Positions 12,501 to 27,500 of a stretch of DNA of 64,000 bases are shown in pieces. The notes under the pieces are model-generated. The model did no database searches. It was not told where the DNA came from and saw nothing but the letters and a program-made list of their open reading frames with translations. How positions within the stretch are numbered: position 1 is the stretch's first letter; every line of letters begins with the position of its first letter. Source of the DNA: Phoronis australis. Taxonomy: Eukaryota > Phoronida > Phoronidae. A program made the position numbers and the translations under genes. The stretch spans positions 132,687 to 196,686 of the forward strand of contig NMRA01000307.1 of assembly GCA_002633005.1 (NCBI GenBank), in the 5' to 3' direction.

Positions 12501-15500
12501 AGATGAAGGAAGAGAAGGCAAAAGAGGGTAGCACTGACAAGGAGAATAAGGGGGAAACAAAAAACAAAGGTTGGTTGGATGGTGATAGACTCTTTCCAAG
12601 TGCTACACTGGCGAAAAAGTCATGAAACATGACTTTTCATTGATTAACAGAAAATAAGTTACATACTGACTTTCCAGTTGGTTGGAAAATAAAATTTAGA
12701 TATTCCCATAGGTTCATTGTTTAGAAATACATCACTATACTGTTTCATCTATTGAGAAATGCCTTTGCAACTTTCGATGAAATCAATGCATTCCACGATG
12801 ATTAATTTTTTGTATCATATTTAGGATAAGTACGGGTCAAATAATTAACAAAACGATTAGCTATACTTTTTTGGCTTATTTCTGGCCCGTGTTAAAAGCA
12901 AACATAAAAATTGAGGCATGTATAATAATGCCCTCACACGGATTTCAACGTGTTGGTCATCGTGCGATCACAGGGCCACTCTGCTCCAAAGGTGGCGCTC
13001 TGACAACAAGAGGATATTGCAAGAGATTATGTTGTTTGCATATTAAGTTGCCAAGCTTCAGTTTGAGTTGAACATAATCAGAAGTTGTTAAGTGAATACT
13101 CGTGAATGCCAACATGGCAGTAGTGTTGTCATGGTAGAATGATTGACAGGTTGTGCCTTGACTGTATTTTGACATCAATGATTGACTGTTTAAAAGTTTA
13201 TTAACTTGCTTCCTCTCCAGTAGTACTTTTCTGTTTTGCTGTCCACGTGACGCTGTCTAGGTATGACATGATTTTCAATATTGCCCTTTCAACCTTTTTG
13301 ATGTATTTTGCCAAATGATAAGATGTCCAGGTGACATCTGTTGGCTGTAAGTAACATATGGGTGTGAATTATTGGTCTTCTAATCATTTATTTTAGCATA
13401 TTTGTTGCCATGTGAACAAGCCTCAATTTTAAGGATAATGATATTTTGGATTACTCTGATGCACGAGGAAGTCAAATCAGAATGTATAAGTACGAGCCAC
13501 AATGTACAGGATGAAGAGGATTACAGTATCTAACATTTTGTAAAATTTAAAGATCAATTCATAATATTAAAGGCTTTACAACACATTCCGATGGTGGCTC
13601 TACTGATTACTGCAATTGGTGATAATATTACAATAAACTCCCATATGTTTGTCCTAAAACTTTAGAGATCCAAACTTGTGTCTGCAGGAGCTTCTGCTAT
13701 GAATCCCATCTGTTTTTACGGTGGTAAAGCACAGGAGAAGTGTGTCGAGGAAGAGCCAGAGGACTTGGCGTCCATTGTTAAAAGACGACGGGAGATGGCA
13801 GCAAAAGCAGCAGAGGAGAAGAAGGAAAGAGAGAAGGAGGAGAAAGCCAGGTGAGTGAGTCCTGAAGGTTGTGGGAGGGGCCAGGAGTTAGTGGGAGGGG
13901 CCAGGAGTTAGTGGGAGGGGCCAGAAGTTAGTGTGAAGGCTAGGATGTGTGACGAACCAGAAGTTAGAGCTGAAAGGTTGTGGGTGTGGTCAGAAGGTAT
14001 TGGAAGGGCTAGAAGGTTGTGTGTCATAAGGCCGTGGAAGGATGATGGTATTTGTTTAAAGAAATACCAACGTTATCCTTTTTGTAGGCACTGTGAACCC
14101 ACCTTTCATCAAAATACCGACGGTATCCCCTTAATAGCCTCTGTGAACCCAACTTTTATCAAAATACTGACTATCCCCTTTATAGCCACTGTGAACCCAC
14201 CTTTTGTCAAAATACCGACGGCATCCTCATTATAGGCATTGTGAAAACACCTTTTGTCAAAATACCGACGTATCACCTTCATAGCCATTGTGAACCCATC
14301 ATTCATCAAAATAACGATGGTATCCCCTTCATAGCCACTGTGAACCCACCTTTCATCAAAATAACGACGGTATCCCCTTTGTAGCCACTGTGAACCCACC
14401 TTTCGTCAAAATACCGACGATATCCTCTTTATAGCTACTGCGAAATGCGAGCTGAGATTTTTGTCAGCTCGTATCAAGTCGCAAAATGCGACATGGAATT
14501 TCCAACAAATGCGAGCTGAGTTTTTACTCTTCTCGGCAGATACCTGGCAAATATATAGCAGCTATTGTTAATCCGACCATTACTTGGTTGTTGCCAAATC
14601 CAAGTTCAAAAGACCACTAACTGAGAACAGCCCTCCAGATGACTTGTAAGCAAGTCGCGTGACCATGGGATATGCAGAATCGATCTTTGATGCGTTTCAT
14701 TGGCTAACATTTTCGGCCACTTATGCAAATTTCCGGATTTGCCGAAGAAAGTTTCGGGCCACATAACACGTGATAAAACCTCACAAAACAGTGGTGTTCC
14801 TATTACTTCTTAAGCGATCAACTTATCAAACTTTGTGGTGGACAAATATGTTTGTTTTTCGCTTGATGTCCTTATTACCTTTACCAAATATCCACGACAA
14901 TATCCCTGATATCGCACTGCGGCACTGGTCGGTCCCGTTGTTAGCGTGCAAGCGGTCCCGGCAAAAATGAAGACAATCGTGACTTAGATATGTGCGCCTC
15001 GTTTTTATCCCATAAGACAGCCAAAGTGCAAATGACAACCTATTAATCCCCAAACGACGATCACATCTTTACTTTCAGTTGCCAAGAAATTCTCAAACCC
15101 CATTACTTGTTTCTGGGGCTACGTGCGCAAAATATGATTTGTCTTTCACACGTTGTTGCCAACGTAAAGTGTAGGCCTATTCCAGAGATTCAAGTGCGTG
15201 AACTCACACGTGCGCACCGTTTTGAAGCTGTACATCAAAAGAGAACAGTGGCTGTCCTAAATGAAAGAGTATACCGGCTTGGCTCTGTCAAGCACCCGGG
15301 TGCCAATGGTTTATTTGAAAATGAACTCAAAGATTTCCGGTGGTTACGATGCTTTACGATATTCCCCGGGACGGATGTAACCCAGAACTGATATTTTCCG
15401 GTTCCGATGTTTCTCGAGGTTGATGTTCTCTAAACCCTATATTCTATGCCCATAGCCAGCTATTGCAACTAAACGGGTACTAGATGCGAAATTGTGGTTT

Positions 15501-18500
15501 TAGCAAACTTTTTATTCTTCTCTTCATACACCTCCCCCGCCCCCTCCCCGGCAACTTTTCATTCCCCTGACCACCGCCTCCGCAAAAATGTTCAGACTCC
15601 AATAGAAACAATCATGTTCCAGCTGAAGCGGGCAACTAAAAACAAAATTATTCCGGGTGGCTGAAAAGGGTACAGTGTAGATGGTAACGATATGCAGAAA
15701 GTCACCCCTACTAGATGGAGTTTGCCTCGCAAAATCGTATTATCATGACGTTTCATTGTAGTCTTTTAATATCTTATTACCGCAAACACTCGGGTTAACG
15801 ACTATGCTAACGCACAAGCCTATTCCCTACCTTTGAAGTGTTTCACAATAAGCGCTCACTGGCCTACTAAGCGTTCCCCCTCAACTTTTGAGAATTTCCA
15901 ATTAAGCGCCCACAGTTTAGGCTAGCACCCATCATATCGCACTACAAACGGCCGTGCGTGGTTTAAAATTGACTCGCAGCCTATATGGTGTGTCACTCTC
16001 ATTTTACACAACAAGTTCCGTTTTCAAAAAACGTCTTTTCTCAATATGTAAAAACCAAATCCCGGCTTTGTTTTATACCTCCGAAAGAAAGTTAACACTA
16101 GTGACATGCGTGCCGTTTTGTGACTGACCTATTTTCCCCGTACCTGGAAGGTATTGAACAAACTTGCCATTACCAGATGGAAACTCGCATGGAGGGAGTC
16201 GGGAATTATTTGGAGGCTATTCACTTCATGGAAAACTAATTGTTGAGTACGTAAACAGCATAAGTACCACATTTTTGTTGTGAAATTTGCACTGAATTGT
16301 TTATTCGGTTAAAGCATCATTTCACAGATTTTTTTCGACTGACGTTTTTCAAACATGAGTTAAGTTGCAAAATGTGGGCTGCGAACAAAAAGCGGAGGGA
16401 ATTTGCCCTCGGAGTTAGTTCGAATCTTTAACGACTTTGATGCCAGCCAGTAGCAGGTCAGACCTAGAAAAATCCCGGATACTTTTCAACGGGCATTTTC
16501 TCCCTTTTCAAATTGCAAACATAGCTACTCGAATGCACGTGAGAGTGAGAGAGCACTAATTCAACTTTCACGCCGGGAACTTGACTAGCGCCCTAGAGAC
16601 TTTCAATGGTGGTCGTGTAGAACAGTAACACCGTACCTGCATGAACAAAGTCAGTTTTGGGATCTGAAATTTGTGAGTATTTAACGCGGCAGGAAAGAGC
16701 ATAATCTAAACATTTTCTCGATGATCTAAAATCAATTTTGGCGCGTAAAAATGGCGGGAAAATTTTGCGACCTGGCATGTATGAATGCGAGCTGGATTTT
16801 GGAAATGCGACGTGGGATTCTGGCTAGGTCGCAAAATGCGACCTGGCGATTTTCATAGCGTCGAGCCCTGAATTAGGTCATCCAGCATTGTGCAAATGGC
16901 TGACACTTTTTCCTTTCTGCGATTGGGCCATGCTTGATTCATTAAATGACTTGAAATGTTTAGTCAACTTGCCTTACCAAGTTGAGACCACTTTTTGCTA
17001 ATGTTGAATTACCTGAATGAAAAGGGTTTTTTCGTTTTCATGCAAGTCCAGATTGTAACATCTTAAGTACACGTTTTGGCGAGTATCTTGTCGTGACATG
17101 CAATTTGTTTTGCAAAGTTTGTTTCGGCTCTATTTAACAATTAACTAATTTCAGAAGAACTTTTGTCACAATCCTTGTATTTAACTCCATCATTGCCTTA
17201 CTTGTCATATTCATTGATTTATTCTCTAATATGTTATAGCCAATGTTCTCTTGTGTATGTAAAATTTTAACGATAAATTATTGTGTTTGCAATACTTAAC
17301 ATCAGCTGTGTTAATTGCTGTGGTTTTTATTGGCAGGCGAGAAAAGGAGTACGCTGTGCAAAGAGAAGAAAGGGATAAAGAGAATTTTCAAAAGAAATTT
17401 GATGTGAGTTGTTGCTGCTTTACATATTACAAATTTTCTTTGACTGTTTGTATTAAATGAGTCGATTTTATTTTCTGTGTTTTGCATTTTAATTTATGTG
17501 CGTTTTGCGATATATCAGTATTGTGTGTGTATGGCTCCCTAATAAAACCTCTTACCACTTGAAATGTTTATATATGTTCATATTTTTACAAACCCAGCAC
17601 CAGTATCTGCTCTTGTAACCTTTTAGTACATGCTTTCAACGTGTGTGTTCTGATCTTTTTAGGATGGCATTGCTCTTGCTAAAAAGGTGCTTAGACAAGG
17701 ACCTATAGGCACGGACCGCAACCATAGTCGGTACTGGGTGTTCCACCATACAACGCCAGGGATATTTATTGAGAAAGGTATGTAGCACCTAGGGATAGAC
17801 CGCAACCACAGTGAGTACTCGGTATAATGCTGGTCATGTTCTTAGAATAAGTATATAGGATGTAGACAAAGGCCATAACTAGAGGCGGTAGTGGTTGTTG
17901 CAACATACAACCCCGGGCATATTCATTGAGTGTTAAATAATCACAAAAATTCCATTGTTGCAGTGTGCAAAATGAAGATAAGTTTTGTTGCAGCTAACTT
18001 GCAAGATTTCGCTGAAATGCGAGGTTAAAGCTATTTCAATTAAAGAGGCGTTGTTTATGAAAGGAAACCCATATTAATGTTGCCTGGAAACTGATTAATG
18101 TAATATATTTATGAATAACTTTGAAACTAAAGGCTTGTGATAGGCACTACTTGTGTTTTGTCATTTGAGTAAAATAACCATTATTGTACGAGATGTTCAG
18201 GCTTATTTGTCAACTTAGACTGATGTCATGCTCTACTTCATCAGTTCCGTCCTTTTTGTCATTACTTATTTGTATGCAGAGAAACAGACACGTCTAGTTT
18301 CGCAGTCATCAGACACGTCTAGTTTCCCAGTCATCAGACACGTCCAGTTTCACAGTTATCAGACACCACTAGTTTCACAGTCACCAGACACGTCTAGTTT
18401 CACAGCCATCAAACACGTCTAGTTTCACAGTCATCAGACACTTCTAGTTTCACAGTCATCAGACACGTCTAGTTTCACAGTCACCAGACACTTCTAGTTT

Positions 18501-21500
18501 CACAGTCATCAGACACGTCTAGTTTCACAGTCACCAGGCACGTCTAGTTTCACAGTAACCAGAAACGTCTAGTTTCACAGTCACCAGACACGTCTAGTTT
18601 AACAGTCACCAGACACGTCTAGTTTCACTGTCACCAGACACGCCTAGTTTCACAGTCATCAGACACGTCTTGTTTCAGTCATCAGACACGTTAGTTTCAC
18701 AGTCATTAGACACTTTAGTTTCGCAGCCATCAGACACATCTTGTTTCACAGTCATCAGACACGTTTAGTTTCAGTCATCATACACGTCTAGTTTCTGTCA
18801 CCAGACAGATCAAGTTTCAGTCACCAGACAGGTTTATTGGCAACCAAATTCACAGCATTAACATTACAGTCCTCAGATGTTATGCAGTGTAACAGTTACT
18901 TACAGTTTTGATTTGTCTGTATAGTGACCGTAATTGCTACAGCAACTAAAGTTACCTAGAAATTTCGTAGATTCTTTTCCATGGCACGAAAGACCCTTCT
19001 ACAAACGATCTGTATTAGGCAAAGGTCACCATAAAGGAAACAATGGCTAAAAAGAGGCAGCGTGGCAACTAAAGTTATCTAGAAATTTCATAGCGTTTTT
19101 TTCCGTGGTAGGAATGACCCTTCGGTAAAACATCTGTATTAGGCAAAGGTTAGGAAAGGCTGGCTAAAAAGAGGCAGTGTGGCCTTGTGGGTTGAGTGTC
19201 TTCCTCCTGTTCTCTAGGTTGTGGGTTCAAATCCCACTGAACTCTACTGATAGACTGATGAGCCATGTCTCTATCTCCTCAGCTCAGTCTTAATTTGTGC
19301 AGGTGTGTTATATGTATGTGTATATGTTTTATAAAAATGTTTTTAGGTGTTTTAGTGCTATGGGGTCACCTGAGCAGGCTGCACACGTCTGTTGCAACAT
19401 CTATCAGACCACCTGCTCTGTTGCAACATCTATCAGACCACCTGCTCTGTTGCAACATCTATCAGACCATCTGCTCTGTTGCAACATCTATCAGACCACC
19501 TGCTCTGTTGCAACATCTATCAGACCACCTGCTCTGTTGCAACATCTATCAGACCACCTGCTCTGTTGCAACATCTATCAGACCATCTGCTCTGTTGCAA
19601 CATCTATCAGACCACCTGCTCTGTTGTTTTTAATTGTTAACACAGGACGATTATTTTCAGCAGCTCAGGTGCTTTTGATACTCACTGAACTCTTGGTTAT
19701 GCAGGTCTAATTAATGAGTCAAGACTTGCTAAGTGATAGCCAAGCATTACATAAGATGTATGTTATTGATATCTGATTACCACAGGTAGTGAATATTATC
19801 TGGTGATGCTTGTCTCTCTATAGGATGGGCTTCACGAGACATTGACTACAGCTACACACTGCCAGACAGTAAACCTGCTAACATAAATAGTGACAGTGAT
19901 GACGAAGGTGATGATGACCAGACTGCAGCAACTAGCACCAGCGACAAGAACATTGAGACTACGTAAGATTGCTGACTCACTTTCTTGTTCCTTGTTCATC
20001 ATGTCTCTTTGTATGGTTGCCTTTCATCGGAAACTTGAAAAATTTAAAATTTCGAATGGTTTCTATGCGTTGAAAGTTCATGGAAAATGTTATGCAATAG
20101 TAAACTCCACTTATTGCTTGTCAAATCATGTGCAGAAGTTCCCAAAGGTGAAAGTCGTCTTTTAATCTCCTAATCTTTATTACATGACCAAGCTATAATA
20201 TCTTGTAGAATGTCTCAATTCATCATATGTTCACTTATGCTTATCAGTGATCATTTATTACTGACTTGTTTGGAAGTTAGGACCGTTGCCCAGAATGTGA
20301 TATTTGCATAATGAATTATTCTTACAAAACCACTGTGCCATTTTACGGAAATTTATCTTTTGGTAATTTTTTTAAACTGCTATGTAGAGAACGGTTTAAA
20401 GGATTTCAATGAAAGTTGCCATGGAGGTATGTGATGTCAATGCGCTTGCACCATTAAATTTTCGAGCGGTTTTGACCTCTGCAGCATCTAGTGGCCATTT
20501 TGTTCTCTACATTGAGCTATTGCAAACTCTGCCCCCTTACGTAATGTCGACTAACAAACAATAACTTTTACCCGGCAACGTGTTGTTTGTCGGGTAAAAT
20601 GGCGGCTTGGAAACGAAGGTGTGTGAATAATACTGCGTTCTGAATGGTTAGTTAAGCCGTCATTCAAAATCCTGGCGATAGGTCAATTGCTGTTTGGAGG
20701 AAGAGTGTTTCCGGACGATGATTTTTTTTTGAAACTTCACATGGAGATTTATTATGTGATTGCTCTGGCACCACTGTGGGCGCATCTCAATGCCCTAGCG
20801 TTGCTCTTGTTTTAACTGGTTGGATTTCTCTGTGGTTAATCTATCATTTAGTAATTGCTTTAATTTTACAGTGTGCCTCACTTTGGCCAGAATCTGTGGT
20901 TCACATACGATTCAGTGAAAGATATTGACAACCTGCTAGAGACTCTGCACCCGCGTGGTTATCGAGAGGGTGCGCTTAAGATGGAGATTAAGAAGAAATA
21001 CGAAGATGTATGCAAGGCTGTCAGAGCTATGCAGAGGTATAATGATTTTCTGGTAAATATAGCTTAATTGATGTGAAACAGTCGGAAGTGCTTCAAAATT
21101 AGGGATGACTGTTATGTTGTTTGCACACCAAATTTTAGGCTTTGTATCAATACTGATGATTTGGATTAGTAGTGCTTCAGGCAGCTATAAAGTGACCACA
21201 CAGCCATGCTCGTTCTAAGAATGGTGTGACATCTGAAGATGGTCGTGCCAATGTAAATAGGCTAGAGGTGACTGTAAATAGGCTAGAGGTGACTAAATGC
21301 GCTAGAAGTGACTGTAAATAGACTTGGGGTGACTGTAAATAGACTTGAGATAACTATGAATAGGTTAGAGGTGACTGTAAATAGGCCAGGGGTAACTGTT
21401 AATAGGCCAGAGGTAACTGTAAATAGGATAAAGGTGACTGTAAATAGGCTAAAGATGATTGTTATAGACTAGCGGTGACTGCAAATAGACTAGAGGTAAC

Positions 21501-24500
21501 TGTAAATAGGCTAGAGTTAACTGTAAATAGGCTAAAGATGACTGTTATAGACTAGCGGTGACTGCAAATAGACTAGAGGTAACTCAGAGCTGTTTTAGGA
21601 AGAAGTTCCATCATTCAAACAAGTCATCGACTGTTTTCTTTGACTGCAGGAACAACCTTGAGTTGCGGTCGTGTGACGGACAAGAAGAGATGTTGACGGG
21701 CTTCCGTCAAGAGTTGCTGGATACTGAGATAAGACTACGCAGCGGGGGCCTCGGTGGAGTTCAAGACCTTGAGAAGTTTGAGCAGACATTGGCCAAGTCT
21801 ACAGACATTAAAAAACTGGTTTGTGTGTTCTCTATATACTGAGTTTTCTGTCTGGAGGCCTTGACATCAAATTCTGGATATGCTTTTGTAGCTGTTGGAA
21901 TAAAGAAACTGAATTATTAAGTTTCATGGGAAAAAGTTACAGCGATCTCCAAGATTTTTTAGAGGAAAATGACCGCTAATTTGAGTACAATCATCTGAGT
22001 ATTAGCATCCTCCTCATCATAAGCCTCTGTAATCGTCAAGTTTTTAAAAATAGTTTTTGTTCATAGGTTTAAATTCAATATAAAAAATAAATTCAAGAAG
22101 TTTGGTCTTTGATATCTTTAGTAACGAACACTGTATGTGAACAATAAAAAGGTAAAGTAGTTTGAAATCGTGAAGATCCTAGAAGCTGACGGAATAGTTT
22201 GTTTAACAAAAACCATATGTCTAACACCACAATTTCACGAGTTTTTGTTCAATATGTTTGTTCTAAATACTTGTAATATTTCTCACCATTTTCCAGGGCG
22301 AGCTAATGATAGAAATGCAGGCTGGTGTGATGGAGAAGTTCCTGCAAGGCATTATGGGTAAGAAGAAATCCAAGGTGAAAGTCGAAGAGAAAACAGAAAA
22401 TGACGAAGAGGGAAAGAGTGAAGGTTTGTTTTACGATTTTAACAATAACAGAAACATCTGTTCTGATATCTTATTCCCAAGATCATGTGCCAATAACTTA
22501 TTTCAAGCTTTCACTTGTTCACATTCCGCCATTTTCACCTGTCTGGTGAATGTTTTCAGCTGCTCTGGTCAGCAGCCATTCTCGACTAATGTTGCATTGA
22601 ATTGAGGTGTGTAACACGATGGATAAGTGTCAGTCAATTTGATTGACATATTGAGGCCTCGTCAAGCCAATCAGATTCACCGACTCGTGATGTCACACAT
22701 TCCAATCTATCAAATGGCTACTGACAAGAGGAGTCAAAAACATTTGCAGGTTTGTGGAAGACATTTACAAGCTCATTGGCAACTTGAAAACTAGCTACCC
22801 AAGCATAGTCAGCCAGGAATTACTTTTGTACAACTTCAAATCTCTTGACACGTTAATTGTACTGTTGGGAATGTTAATTAAGGTGCCATAAGATGACTAT
22901 GTTTCATAACACAATGTTGATACTTGCTTCTCTATAGTGTTACAGTATCACACACTGACTGACTTCACCAGTTCTGCCGGGTCAACCAACTAAGGTATTG
23001 AGTGGTTCTTTATGACAACTTGCGACTTACAGGCCAGTCAGATGTCTTAGCTAGTTGACCCAGCGGAACGGTTCGAAGTCAGTTGATGATATCCTAATAC
23101 TTGCTTCCCTATGGTGTTACATTATCATTTATACAGAGAGGTATCTCAATTCTTCCCTATCCTACACAATGATATCCTGATATTTGTTCCCCATTTCACT
23201 GCTTGCACACTTTGGTGGCGCTGCAAAAAATTATTGTTGTGCATTGTTGTTTGGGACACATTGCCTCGTTTTAGTATTAATTTTAACGACGCAAATGTGA
23301 AAGAGCGCATGTTCCAAACATGCAGAACCATTGTAAATTGGACACAACACCACGTTTTCAAGTATGATGGCGAATTGGTGCAAGTAGGGAATTGGATATC
23401 TCTGTCATGTTCAACAGTGTCATTGTACTTGCTTCCCTGTGTGATAAAACTGTGACACATAAGGCTGCTGTGACACCAGCTTTCCTGTAGGACTACACTA
23501 TAAGTCTGACCAGTATCATGATAAGGCAGTGTTCTTTGCTGATATTTCCAGATGTAGAAGAAGATGAGGTCATGCCAGTGGGTACACAGAAGTGGATAGA
23601 GGCGGTAGAGTCCGCATCAACGCTGTCTCGTCTTCATGTCCTGTTGGGAATCATGGATAGCTGTATAAGATGGGAGAAGTCAGCAGAAAATGCTGTGAGT
23701 TGAACTGATTGGTCACATTTATGGTCCACTCTTAATGTCTGTAATGCAACATAAAGTTTAGTATCGTGGATTTGTGTGCAACTTGTTCAGGAGTCTGCAT
23801 GAACTTTGTGAGTCAGACATTTTAAGCTATTCAGACAAACTCAGTTTCTTAATATGGCTTTGGATTAAGAAGTGGCATTAACTTATCAATTTTAATCATT
23901 TTGACTGCAAATTAATTTAATGAATATTAAAAAGCTCTAAAATGAATGTATGCTTAGTGACAATAATGCTGCGGAATTGGAGAAGTAAATAAATAAATAA
24001 ATGAACAAATTATAAAAGGGGACAAGGAAGTAAACTGACCGACAATAAAAGGCATTATTTGGTTTGCCAAATCTTTCATACAGTACATGCCAAAAATAAT
24101 CTGACAAAATGACCCAGATGGCAGAATGCAAATCTAATTCACCATCTAAATACTAGCTAGAATGTCAAGACAAGGTGATAACTAGAGTGACCTGTCAAGA
24201 CAAAGCAATATCTAGAATGATGTGTCAGGGCAAAGCAATAGATAGACTGATGTGTCAAAACGAGGCAATAGTATTTTGTTTTGATAATTTTTTCCGTGTA
24301 CTGTAAAATTCGCTATCAGCTTTTTAGGGGTCTATTTCATATTGACTTTGTTCAATCTACCTTCAGTCTGCCTTGCAGTGTTTCTTCACCAAGTTAGACA
24401 TTTTCGCCATTTCCATTTGCAGAAGTGCAAGATCTGTCGTCGTAAGGGTCACGATGACAAACTGTTACTGTGTGACGACTGTAACCTACCCTTCCACTTG

Positions 24501-27500
24501 TTTTGCCTGCGACCAGCTCTCAGTAGGATTCCTGATGGTGACTGGTTCTGTCCGGCGTGTATTGTGAGTAATAAATTATTAGTGTAATGGATGCTCGACT
24601 GAAAGGTCACGAGTTCAAACCCTGGCTGTTGCTGTCATGTGGTTGTGTTTGTGTGCAAGGCTTTTAACCTGCCTTGCTCTAGTCAACTCGGTGTCTTTAA
24701 GTACAAGCCATGTCTGGGAAGTTACCTATGATGGTCTAGTGTCTTGTTCAGAGGCAGTTTAATGCTTAGAAGGATTTACTGTACTGTAAAAGTAGCTTTG
24801 ATAATGACCTACAAGAACAATACAGTTTAGAAGTAATTCGACATAAGATGTGGTAGGTAGTAAACCAAAACTTAGTTGTGAATTTAACATTGTGGACAAG
24901 ATGGCTGGAACAACATTTGCTTGGTGTCCTGTCTTCTGCTGATGGTCCCAAGTGATCAGTGATCAGGGGTACATTCATAACTTGCCGGATGTCCCTACGT
25001 CAATCCTCATTCATAGCAGAAAGCAGACATGTAACTCTTGTGTTAGGCATGCTAACATCATAAAGTTTTACCAACTGGGTCCCAATTTTTGGGATAGTTG
25101 AAACATCATACTTGTGCAATCTACTTGTATTTCTACCAAGGTATTTTATCTGTTTCAGCCCGACACTCAGAGAAGACGGTCACGAGTGAACTATAAAACA
25201 ATGATGAGCACCGATTCGTCCGAGTCCGAGGTATGTTGGTGATGATGGCGTGCATTTATGTAGGTCACACAGTTGCTAAAACATATTTGCTTTTGAGATT
25301 CTTGTTTCTGCATTGTGACTTGCAAGCTGTATACAGTATATCACCAGTTATAACTTACAAGCTGTGTACAGTACATCACCAGTTGTGACTTACAAGCTGT
25401 GTACAGTATATCACCAATTGTGACTAACAAGCTGTGTACAGTATATCACCAATTGTGACTTACAAGCTGTGTACAGTATATCACCAATTGTGACTTACAA
25501 GCTGTGTACAGTATATTACCAGCTGTGACTTTTGACCTGTGTACAGTATATCACCAACATGGTAAAGCAGTGATGGTGTTCGAATAGGTTTGTACAGTAA
25601 AACACAAAACAATGAATTATCTTCGTTGGATGTTATACCCATTATTTCCTGTCTGTTCTAATGGTTTTTACTGAGAGTCTTTAAATTTAGTTTCTCAATT
25701 GAAGAATCAAATTCCGATTGTCTTACGTCCAGCTGTGGGCATGAAAGTTAACTAAACCAAATCTTTTTTGATAATTGCAAGTGTATTCTTGGATGCTTTT
25801 GGAGTATTAGCAAATTTGTTTAAAAATAGCTGAACTTGCAATAAAGACATAGCAAAAGCCTTCATTCTTGACGTCTAAAAACTTAAAAGCTTGACTGTGT
25901 CTATGATTCGCAGAGACAGGTCACTGCAGAAAAATCGTGAACAGTTTTAGGTGTGTTCAAACTTAGACGCTTGAACAACCCTGTATTATACCCAGTGACA
26001 TCTAGTGGAAGCTCAAGACACTGAGAAGGTTGCAGACTTTACATTGGCCATGTCGGAAATTTTTGCTAACTTTTTGGTTATAAACAAGAAATCAAAAAAC
26101 ATCCAATGGACAAAAGTGGCGGGACTGACAATCTCAACAAACTATACAATCCTAATTTGGCACTCCCAAGAACGCCTGGTAGGAGAAAGTTGCACTGACT
26201 GAGACCTCAGAGACACAACATGGAGTTAAAAAATTTCTGTGGTAAATATTCTATATTTTCCAGGGTTTTACGGTAAAATTGTCAACCCTTAAAATCTACT
26301 AATTTCTGAATTTTTGCACATTTAAGTAAGTAATATTTATATTGTGTAGTTTATTAATGCCATGTTTTCTTTGGCTGCAGGAAGAGTCGAGTATAGAACA
26401 TGAAGCTGAGTGTGCTGTTTGTGGTGGTGATGAAGACCTGGTGCAGTGTGCCCAGTGTCCATCTTCCTATCATATATACTGTCACAACCCTCCACTTAGG
26501 CATAATCCTAGGTAAGACTGCATATGGATGGTACTATTCATTTGTCTTGTACCATTCTTACAAATCTGCTGTTCTACACTCCCCTGGGAACAGGTTCTAA
26601 CCTTTGTACACGGAATCATACTGAAACTTATTTTTGTGCGCCCGCATTTACATATTTTGTGGGTGCACACTGATGTCATCCCCGGTGTCCACTTCGGTAT
26701 CTCATAAACGCCTTGTATGATCTTAATGGCTGACATGTTCTTATGAACATGATAACAGATGATGATGAGTTTCTGTCCGATCCGACTGCTGTTGTACCCC
26801 CTAATGCAAATTTATTTTTTGGTGAGTTCCTTGGTAGATGTTCATGAAATATGGCCAATAGATTTCTATTTAAGGGATGTTAAAGCCTGTTTTGATGATT
26901 TCATCCAGTCCTCGTTCTGTCACCAGCTCTCGCATCATTGGTGCCAGTCTTGAAAGATAGAAGTAGGAATCAACTAAAAAGTTATACTCCCTATGTCAAA
27001 TTGAATATTATGATTCTTGGTGTGTGGCCTTTCTCCACAGTTGCCTTGTAATTCGCTAAAAGCGTGGAGTTTTCAAATTTTCCTCCAAAGTTTTGAGGTT
27101 TTTTGAGGGTTATAGAGCATTATTTTGTTTCAAAGAACTGGGTGGGAAAGTCGTACATCTGTTATTAGCCAAAACTGGGTTTGTTATCCTTTTAAGGTGA
27201 CAACGATGTCACTCCATTTTTGGACAAATCTGGCGTATTTTGTGCCACCTAGTGGCCATTTTTTATAATTGTGAAGTCGATTTTCTACCCGCCAAACTGT
27301 TTGAAAATCATTATGCAAATTTGCTGACATATTCCTGGTAAGAAGACTACAGCTGATGTTAATTAGTGGACGGGTCCAACTACACAGGAATAACATTTTC
27401 ATATACAATTACTTTTACTAACATATTGCACAATCTCACTTTCCATCAAAGAAACAAACTTAATTTAGACCACTTCTACTATGATACTGTTCTTTACTCG

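Noticed and set aside
19180-19250. Possible tRNA gene
   Set aside because: Box A and box B are present but no acceptor or anticodon stem pairs convincingly; SINE head is more likely.
19265-19710. Three overlapping open frames of 82-137 codons
   Set aside because: Caused by a 29-bp minisatellite without stop codons in any frame; same peptide text appears in all three frames.
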